From VRUE01 sp040508545 (GTDB lineage Bacteria > Actinomycetota > Thermoleophilia > Solirubrobacterales > 70-9), in contig JBEVMR010000007.1 in NCBI GenBank assembly GCA_040508545.1, positions 1 through 21,499 of the forward strand: a stretch of DNA of 21,499 bases, given 5' to 3'. The notes under the pieces were generated by a model. That model was not told the origin of the DNA and did not search any database. It saw only the letters and a list, made by a program, of their open reading frames with translations. Position 1 is the stretch's first letter. Each line of letters opens with the position of its first letter. The position numbers and the translations under genes are program-made. Positions 16,333 through 21,499 of the stretch are shown here, one piece after another.

Positions 16333-17664
16333 ATGAGTATGAGCGTGCTCGTGATCGCCAACGACTTCTCGGCGATAAACGTCGCGATCCCGACGATGGA
16401 GGAGGACTTCTCCACCGGCGTCAACACGATCCAGTGGGTCGTCAACGCCTACGCCCTCACCTTCGGGGTGATGATCGTCACCGGCGGCCGCCTCGCCGAC
16501 ATGTTCGGGCGCCGGCGGGCATTCTTCGTCGGGACCGCGATCTTCGCCTCGATGTCGGCGCTGGGCGGCGCCGCCCAGTCGGAGGCCTGGCTGATCGCCA
16601 CTCGGGTGCTGATGGGGATCGGCGGCGCCCTGATGTGGCCGGCGATCCTCGGCATGACCTTTGCCCTGCTGCCGGCCGAGAAGGCCGGCCTCGCCGGCGG
16701 CATCATCCTCGGCGCCGCCGGCCTCGGCAACGCGATCGGCCCGCTGATCGGCGGAGTGCTCACCGACGCCCTGAGCTGGCGCTGGATCTTCTTCCTCAAC
16801 GTGCCGATTGCCGCCTTCGCGGTGCTGGTGACCTACTACCTGGTCGACGTCAAGGAGCCGGAAGCCGAGGAGCAGCGGATCGACTACCCGGGCATCGCGG
16901 CGATCTCGGTTGGCCTGGTCTCACTGCTGGTCGCGCTGGATCAGGTCGACGACTGGGGTTGGGGCGACCCCCGTGTCGTCGCGATGCTGGCGCTGGCCGC
17001 CATCCTGATCGCCGCCTTCGTGCCGATCGAGCGACGGGCGGGGATGAGCGCCCTGGTGCCGCGGGCGGTGATGCGCAACGAGAGCTTCCGCGCCTCCTGC
17101 GTGGCGATCACGCTGATGTCGGCGACCTTCTTCGCGGCCTTGCTCTACCTGCCCCAGTTCATGCAGAAGCACCTCGGCTACTCGCCTCTGGAAGCCGGGG
17201 TCGGGATCCTGCCTTTCCTCGGGACCTTTGCCGTCGTCTCCTTCATCGCGGGCCCGCTCTACAACAGGGTCGGGGCAAAGCCGCTGGCCGTCCTCGGCGC
17301 CGCCTGCATCACGATCGCGCCGTTCGCCTTCTCACAGGTGAGCGAGAGCTCCGGCTACGGCTCTCTCGTCGCCGGCATGTTGATCCTCGGCATCGGCATC
17401 GGCAGCTTCTACCCGACGGCGACCACCGCGGGTGTCACCTCCGTCGACGAGTCGCAGAGCAGCCTCGCCGGCGGCATTCTCTACATGTGCCAGATCGCCG
17501 GTGGCGCGATCGGTCTGGGCCTGACCACCACCGTCTTCTCCGCTCAGGACTCGTTCGTCGACGGGATCGAGGCTGGCTTCCGCCTCGACGCCGGCCTCTC
17601 CTTCCTGGGCTTCTTGGTGGCGTTGCTCTTCGTCGGCGGACGGCTTCGCCGCCGCCAGTCCTAG
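16333..17664 (+). CDS. MFS transporter, drug-efflux (DHA2/EmrB-like) type
   Basis: This inner-membrane proton-driven exporter has an unknown substrate. From ATG 16333 it has 443 residues, with many hydrophobic segments throughout. NDFSAINVAIP (10-20) matches the TM1-end motif of the DHA2 group, GGRLADMFGRRR is motif A, and GAAGLGNAIGPLIGG is the antiporter motif C. The start is problematic. The frame continues upstream from 16332 to a stop at 16279-16281, and that stretch encodes ARLDRSTILALFA, which would complete the first membrane helix. It contains no ATG, GTG or TTG. ATC at 16291 lies six bases after TAGGCT, where a leaderless start would be expected. Either a non-standard start, a sequence error or a truncated TM1 must be assumed. 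The gene is divergent from leuL-leuA, so export of a leucine-pathway product is possible but unsupported. Its TAG shares CTAG with the RTX gene. Confidence 0.9.
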   Translation: MSMSVLVIANDFSAINVAIPTMEEDFSTGVNTIQWVVNAYALTFGVMIVTGGRLADMFGRRRAFFVGTAIFASMSALGGAAQSEAWLIATRVLMGIGGALMWPAILGMTFALLPAEKAGLAGGIILGAAGLGNAIGPLIGGVLTDALSWRWIFFLNVPIAAFAVLVTYYLVDVKEPEAEEQRIDYPGIAAISVGLVSLLVALDQVDDWGWGDPRVVAMLALAAILIAAFVPIERRAGMSALVPRAVMRNESFRASCVAITLMSATFFAALLYLPQFMQKHLGYSPLEAGVGILPFLGTFAVVSFIAGPLYNRVGAKPLAVLGAACITIAPFAFSQVSESSGYGSLVAGMLILGIGIGSFYPTATTAGVTSVDESQSSLAGGILYMCQIAGGAIGLGLTTTVFSAQDSFVDGIEAGFRLDAGLSFLGFLVALLFVGGRLRRRQS

Positions 17665-18215
17665 GACTCGCGGACCGTGTTCTTACCTGGACCGGCGCCC
17701 AGCGTGTCCTTGCCGAACCCTCCGTGCAGCAGATCGGCGCCCGGACCGCCGATCAGCATGTCCGCGCCGGGCCCCCCGTAGAGCAGATCGTCACCGCGCC
17801 AACCGACGAGGCGATCGTCGCCGTTGCCGCCGATGAGCTTGTCCGGACCGCCGCCGCCGACGAGGAGATCGTCACCGGCGCCCCCGCGCATCGTCACCGG
17901 CGCGGTCACGTCCTTGGCCACGCTGACCTCGTCATCGCCGCCACCGGCGTTGACTTCGAAGCCGGCAATCGCGGGCGCGTCGCAGAGGAGCTCGTTGGGA
18001 TTGTCTTCGGGGTGCGCACAGACGGTGCCGCCGACCTCGAGTTGAACCACCGAGTCGATCACGTACTGGCGCCCGTCGGAGCTGAGCCAAACCTTGATCA
18101 CGTTGGCTTCCTCGCCACCCGCCAGCAGGACCGTGTAGGTCTTCGTCTCGGCAAGGGCCGTCCCAGGCGCCAGCAGGGCCAGAAGGGCGAACGAGATAAG
18201 TAGGAGCTTCTTCAT
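17661..18215 (-). CDS. Small secreted RTX-type (hemolysin-like) calcium-binding repeat protein
   Basis: From ATG 18215 the product has 184 residues. A classic Sec signal peptide comes first: MKK, a Leu/Ala-rich core, then a likely cut after ALA at residue 22. A globular part of about 80 residues follows, containing Cys66 and Cys78, which may pair. The C-terminal half (about 111-181) is made of roughly eight nine-residue GGxGxDxLx repeats, the known calcium-binding parallel beta-roll. The last units (GGFGKDTLG and AGPGKNTV) are degenerate. A TTG two codons upstream (18221) is a weaker start choice. There is no type I secretion signal or transporter gene nearby, so Sec export to the cell surface is expected. 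The specific function is unknown. It ends tail-to-tail with the MFS gene and lies 39 bases after the oxidoreductase. Confidence 0.85.
   Translation of the reverse strand: MKKLLLISFALLALLAPGTALAETKTYTVLLAGGEEANVIKVWLSSDGRQYVIDSVVQLEVGGTVCAHPEDNPNELLCDAPAIAGFEVNAGGGDDEVSVAKDVTAPVTMRGGAGDDLLVGGGGPDKLIGGNGDDRLVGWRGDDLLYGGPGADMLIGGPGADLLHGGFGKDTLGAGPGKNTVRES
17673..17885 (-). repeat. Tandem RTX nonapeptide-coding repeats
   Basis: About eight imperfect 27-base units encode GGxGxDxLx-type nonapeptides, with cores such as GGAGDDLLV, GGNGDDRLV, GGPGADMLI and GGPGADLLH. The two adjacent GGPGAD units are the most alike and suggest recent duplication. The repeats form the C-terminal half of the secreted protein at 17661-18215. 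Confidence 0.85.
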
Positions 18216-18254
18216 CAGCAAAAGGCGTCCCCGCCACCGATCAGGTCGGAGCGT

Positions 18255-19289
18255 CTATGAAGGGAACAGCACTACCTTCCCTACGTTGCGGCGTTCGGCG
18301 ATGAATTTATGCGCGTCGCCGGCGCGGTCGAACGGAAACGCCTCGGCGATGACGGGCTGCAGGCGGCCGGCTTCCAGGTCGGCCATCAACGGCTCGACCA
18401 CACGATCGAGGTTGCCCTCCGTGTCCCACCACTTGAGCATGTTGAGACCGAAGACCCCTTTGTTCTCGTTCATGACCAGCAAGCTCTTCCACCACGGCAT
18501 CGTCGCCGTGGGCATCGCGGCAAGGCTCTTCAGGGTCAGGGGGATGTCGCGCTTGCCTTCCTTGGAGTTCTCCGAGAGCCCGTACATGACCAGCCGCCCG
18601 CCGGGTCGCAGCAGGCGGTAGTCCTTGCGGAACGAGCTTGGGCCGAGCGCGTCGATGATCAGGTCGACCCCCTCCCCACCGGTGATCCGCATCGTCTCCG
18701 CCTCGAAGTCCTGGGAGCGGTAATCGATCGCGTGGGCGACGCCCTGCGCCCTGATCGCCTCGTGCTTGGAAGCCGAGGCGGTGCCGAAGATCTCGGCGCC
18801 CGCGTTGCGGGCGATCTGGGTCGCTGAGATCCCGACGCCACCGCCTGCGGCGTGAATCAAGACGCGGTCGCCTTCGCGCAGGCTGCCCATCATGATCAAG
18901 GCCGCATAGGCGGTGCCGTAGTTGACTGGGAAGGCCGCGCCCTGCTCGAAGCTGAGCTCGTCGGGCAGCGGCAGCGCCTGGTCGGCGGGAACCGTGATCA
19001 GCTCGGCCTGGCCGCCGAAGCGGGTCCCGGCGATGACGCGGTCGCCGACCTCGTGGTCGGTGACACCCTCGCCCAGCGCCTCGATCTCCCCTGCGACCTC
19101 GTAACCGAGCACGCAGGGGGGCTTCGGGGCGTCTGGGTAGAGGCCGACCCGAGCCATCGTGTCGGCGAAGTTGATCCCGGCGGCCTTTACGGCGATCCGC
19201 ACCTGGCCCGGCCCGACCGCAGGGTCGGGCCGCTCCTGGACTTGGAGCACGTCGTATCCCCCGGTCCCCGTCAGCACCACGGCCTTCAT
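18255..19289 (-). CDS. Zinc-free medium-chain oxidoreductase, VAT-1/quinone oxidoreductase-like
   Basis: This is a probable NADPH-dependent reductase of the quinone-oxidoreductase branch of the medium-chain dehydrogenase family. The 344 residues begin MKAVVLTGTGGYDVLQVQ, strongly reminiscent of vertebrate VAT-1 proteins. GINFADTMARVGLYP (38-52) and GYEVAGEIEALGEGV (62-76) form the catalytic GroES-like part. HAAGGGVGISATQIAR (146-161) is the Rossmann nucleotide loop. The structural-zinc cysteine cluster of alcohol dehydrogenases is absent. A long insertion with MPTATMPWWKSLLVMNENKG is also typical of the VAT-1 group. The ATG at 19289 lies 19 bases downstream of the serA stop with a weak ribosome binding site, so it is probably co-transcribed with serC-serA. 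The electron acceptor is unknown and no metabolic link to serine synthesis is evident. Confidence 0.9.
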   Translation of the reverse strand: MKAVVLTGTGGYDVLQVQERPDPAVGPGQVRIAVKAAGINFADTMARVGLYPDAPKPPCVLGYEVAGEIEALGEGVTDHEVGDRVIAGTRFGGQAELITVPADQALPLPDELSFEQGAAFPVNYGTAYAALIMMGSLREGDRVLIHAAGGGVGISATQIARNAGAEIFGTASASKHEAIRAQGVAHAIDYRSQDFEAETMRITGGEGVDLIIDALGPSSFRKDYRLLRPGGRLVMYGLSENSKEGKRDIPLTLKSLAAMPTATMPWWKSLLVMNENKGVFGLNMLKWWDTEGNLDRVVEPLMADLEAGRLQPVIAEAFPFDRAGDAHKFIAERRNVGKVVLFPS

Positions 19290-19308
19290 GCGTTGAGCCT
19301 ACTGTCCG

Positions 19309-20889
19309 CTAGAGATCGACGGAGCGGCCGACCGAGAAGCCGTCGAGCTCGAGGATCTTGGCGATCGTCTCGGCTCGCACCGGCGCATCCGTCGTCAACG
19401 CCATCACCGCTCGCTCGCCCCCCGCCGCGGCGCCGACTGCGGCGGAGATGATGTTGACGCCCTCCTCGCCGAACATCGAGCCGACGCGGCCGATCATGCC
19501 CGGCCGATCGGCGTAGCGGAAGACTGCGATGTGGTCGGCGAAAGGCAGGTAGAAGCTCTCGTCCCAGACCGAGACCAGATAGGGCTCGTTGCGCGGGCCG
19601 ACGCCGGTGCCGGCGACCTCGACCGCGTCCTCGCCGGACCCCAGGCGCACGGTGATCAGCTCGGTGAAGTCCTCCGAAGCGGTCTCCTTGGTCTCGGCCA
19701 GGTCGATGCCGCGCTCCTCCGCCATCTGCGGCGCATTGACCAGGTTCACCGGCTCCTCGGTGTGGCCGGAGAGGATCCCGACCAGGACGGCGATGCCCAA
19801 GAGCCGCGTGTCGTGAGTGGCGATGCGCCCGCGGAACTCGACTGTGACGCCGTCGATCGCGCCCTCGCCCAACCCCTGCGCGAGGCGGCCGAGCTTTTCG
19901 CAGAGCGGCACGAACGGGGCCAGCGCCTCCATCTCCTCGGGTCGGACTGCGGCGATGTTGACCGCGTTGGTGACGACGCCGCCGCTCAGCGCCGCGATCA
20001 CCTGTTCCGCCGTCACGACCCCAGCGCGGTCCTGTGCCTCCGCGGTGGAGGCGCCCAGATGCGGCGTGAGGACGACGTCGTCGCGGCCGAAGAGCGGATG
20101 CTCGGTGAAGGGCTCGGACGGGAAGACGTCGAGCGCGGCGCCCGCCAGCTTGCCCGACTCGAGCCCCGCCAGGACGGCGTCGAGGTCGACCAGCTCGCCG
20201 CGGGCGCAGTTGACGACTCTGGCGCCCTGCTTCATCTTCGCGATCGCCTCCGAATCGACGAGGTCGATCGTCTCCGGGGTCTTGGGCACGTGCAGGGTGA
20301 TGAAATCGGCCCGGCCGAGCAGCTCGTCGAGCTCCTCCACTCCCTCGACGCCGAGCTCGCGGAAGCGCTCTGCCGAGACGAACTTGTCGAAGGCGAGAAC
20401 CTCCATATCGAAGCTCTGGGCGCGCTTGGCGACGAGCTGGCCGATGCGACCGAAGCCGACGACGCCGAGCGTCTTGCCGTAAAGCTCGGTTCCCTTGAAC
20501 TTCGGCCGCTCCCAGGCGCCGCCGATCAGCGAGGCGTGCGCCCGGGGCACGTTGCGGCTGAGGGCCAGCATCAGCGCCAGCGTGTGCTCGGCAGCGGCCA
20601 CCGAGTTCGATTCGGGGGCGTTGGCGACGACGATGCCGCGGCGGGTCGCGGCGGGGATGTCGACGTTGTCGACGCCGGTGCCGGCGCGGCCGATCACCTT
20701 CAGGTTGCCGGCCAGCTCGATCAGCTCCGGCGTCATCTTCGTCGCCGAGCGGATCAGGATCGCGTCGTAGTTGCCGATCTGGTTGCGCAACTCCTCGTCG
20801 GACATCTCCAGGCCGAGGTCGACGTCGAACCTCGAGCGCAGCAGGTCGACGCCGGTGTCGGCGATCTTCTCCTTGACCAGGACCCTCAC
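19309..20889 (-). CDS. serA: D-3-phosphoglycerate dehydrogenase, long form with ACT domain
   Basis: This enzyme oxidises 3-phosphoglycerate to phosphohydroxypyruvate with NAD, the first step of serine synthesis. The 526-residue length is that of the long actinobacterial type. It has an NAD-binding loop GFGRIG (145-150) and catalytic Arg230 (NCARGELVD), Glu259 (FPSEP) and His277 (TPHLGAST). These are followed by the intervening ASB domain (about 315-450) and a C-terminal ACT domain (about 452-526, HIAVFRYADRPGMIGRVG) that usually binds serine for feedback inhibition. GTG at 20889 is the start. It overlaps the serC stop as GTGA, and its product MRVLVKEKIADTG matches the usual N-terminus. The longer upstream frame adds a proline/glycine-rich stretch unlike the family. 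Translation is probably coupled to serC. Confidence 0.97.
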   Translation of the reverse strand: MRVLVKEKIADTGVDLLRSRFDVDLGLEMSDEELRNQIGNYDAILIRSATKMTPELIELAGNLKVIGRAGTGVDNVDIPAATRRGIVVANAPESNSVAAAEHTLALMLALSRNVPRAHASLIGGAWERPKFKGTELYGKTLGVVGFGRIGQLVAKRAQSFDMEVLAFDKFVSAERFRELGVEGVEELDELLGRADFITLHVPKTPETIDLVDSEAIAKMKQGARVVNCARGELVDLDAVLAGLESGKLAGAALDVFPSEPFTEHPLFGRDDVVLTPHLGASTAEAQDRAGVVTAEQVIAALSGGVVTNAVNIAAVRPEEMEALAPFVPLCEKLGRLAQGLGEGAIDGVTVEFRGRIATHDTRLLGIAVLVGILSGHTEEPVNLVNAPQMAEERGIDLAETKETASEDFTELITVRLGSGEDAVEVAGTGVGPRNEPYLVSVWDESFYLPFADHIAVFRYADRPGMIGRVGSMFGEEGVNIISAAVGAAAGGERAVMALTTDAPVRAETIAKILELDGFSVGRSVDL

Positions 20890-21499
20890 TTCGCCACCCC
20901 CTCGACGTTGGCGAGGACCCACTCGATGCAGGCGGTCAGCGCCGCGACGTCGGCCGGGTCGACCGAGGGGAACATGCCGATCCGCAGCTGGTTGCGGCCG
21001 AGCTTGCGGTAGGGCTCGACGTCGACGATGCCGTTGGCGCGCAGGGCCGCGGCCAGGGCGGCGGCGTCAACCGAGTCGGCGAAGTCGATCGTCCCGACCA
21101 GCAGCGAGCGCTTGGCGGTGTCGGCGACGAACGGGGTCGCGAACTCGCTGCGCTCGGCCCAGCCGTATAGGTGGTCCGAGGAGGCGCGGGTGCGGCCGAC
21201 GCACCACTCGAGGCCGCCGTTGGCGTTCATCCACTCGACCTGGTCGGCGAGCAGGATCAGGGTCGCCAGCGCCGGCGTGTTGTAGGTCTGCTCCTTGCGT
21301 GAGTTGTCGAGGGCGGTCTGCAGCGAGAGGAAGCCCGGCTGCCAGCGGCCGGGGGCGCCGTCGAGCTCCTCGATTCGAGCGATCGCGGCGGGGCTGAGCA
21401 GCGCCAGCCAGAGGCCGCCGTCGGAGCCGAAGGCCTTCTGCGGGGCGAAGTAGTAGACGTCGGCTTGGCTGAGGTCGACCGGGAGGCCGCCGGCGCCCG
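20886..21499 (-). CDS. serC: Phosphoserine aminotransferase, actinobacterial type (partial, N-terminus beyond the right edge)
   Basis: This PLP aminotransferase converts phosphohydroxypyruvate and glutamate to phosphoserine. Only the last 203 residues are in the window. The visible part starts at GAGGLPVDLSQADVYYF and contains FAPQKAFGSDGGLWLA, in which the lysine of APQK is the PLP Schiff base. It continues with DNSRKEQTYNTPALATL and the C-terminal domain ending ANVEGVAK. The QK-x-F-x-SDGGLW pattern is characteristic of the Mycobacterium-like SerC subgroup rather than the E. coli type. The stop TGA overlaps the serA GTG by four bases, making serC the upstream partner of serA. The true start cannot be seen. 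Confidence 0.95.
   Translation of the reverse strand, partial: GAGGLPVDLSQADVYYFAPQKAFGSDGGLWLALLSPAAIARIEELDGAPGRWQPGFLSLQTALDNSRKEQTYNTPALATLILLADQVEWMNANGGLEWCVGRTRASSDHLYGWAERSEFATPFVADTAKRSLLVGTIDFADSVDAAALAAALRANGIVDVEPYRKLGRNQLRIGMFPSVDPADVAALTACIEWVLANVEGVAK

Noticed and set aside
16434..18203. 589-residue plus-strand open frame spanning the MFS and RTX genes
   Set aside because: It is extremely Arg-rich, crosses two well-supported genes in different frames and has no domain.
19531..21012. 493-residue plus-strand open frame antisense to serA/serC
   Set aside because: It is a shadow of the SerA coding strand, with repetitive Asp/Val/Gln/Leu composition and no motif.

Overview
The window looks like a chromosomal piece of a high-GC actinobacterium. 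The 16S rRNA fragment at the left edge, the M. tuberculosis-like SerC, the long SerA and the citramalate-based isoleucine route all suggest class Thermoleophilia (Solirubrobacterales/Gaiellales type). That placement is an inference from memory, not from a search. The genes sit densely, several start codons are GTG or TTG, and many neighbours overlap by 1-4 bases.

Layout, left to right. (1) Positions 1-610 hold the 5' part of a 16S rRNA gene on the minus strand, with its leader and a good sigma-A-like promoter (860-888). The promoter begins only about 9 bases beyond the stop codon of tyrS (897-2063, minus). (2) A class A penicillin-binding protein (2133-4322, plus) diverges from tyrS and runs tail-to-tail into a 3-methyladenine DNA glycosylase. 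Their stop codons overlap in one CTAG. (3) Positions 4319-16260 form one long minus-strand amino-acid block. In transcription order it is leuL (leader peptide), leuA, an XRE-cupin regulator, leuC, leuD, a trans-aconitate-methyltransferase-like gene, leuB, ilvE, cimA, a DegT/DnrJ aminotransferase, argH and the glycosylase. (4) A plus-strand MFS exporter (16333-17664) diverges from leuL and ends in a second shared CTAG with a small secreted RTX-repeat protein. (5) serC (cut by the window edge), serA, a VAT-1/quinone-oxidoreductase-like gene and the RTX gene run on the minus strand.

How the genes work together. LeuA makes 2-isopropylmalate from 2-ketoisovalerate, and CimA makes citramalate from pyruvate. 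One set of LeuCD and LeuB can carry out the later steps of both routes, giving the keto acids for leucine and isoleucine. IlvE does the final transamination. ilvBNCD are not in the window. SerA and SerC make phosphohydroxypyruvate and phosphoserine.

Most interesting signals. Upstream of leuA is a previously unmarked 19-residue leader peptide (16201-16260) with 8 leucines, five of them consecutive. Its leucine-codon run is perfectly complementary over 10 bases to the leuA ribosome binding site. This suggests a translational attenuator in which the Leu codons act as the anti-Shine-Dalgarno arm. A second control point is an AT-rich promoter with an inverted repeat between leuA and the XRE-cupin regulator. 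This arrangement could control leucine-only leuA separately from leuCDB, which isoleucine synthesis also needs. A methyltransferase between leuD and leuB may act on a pathway intermediate.
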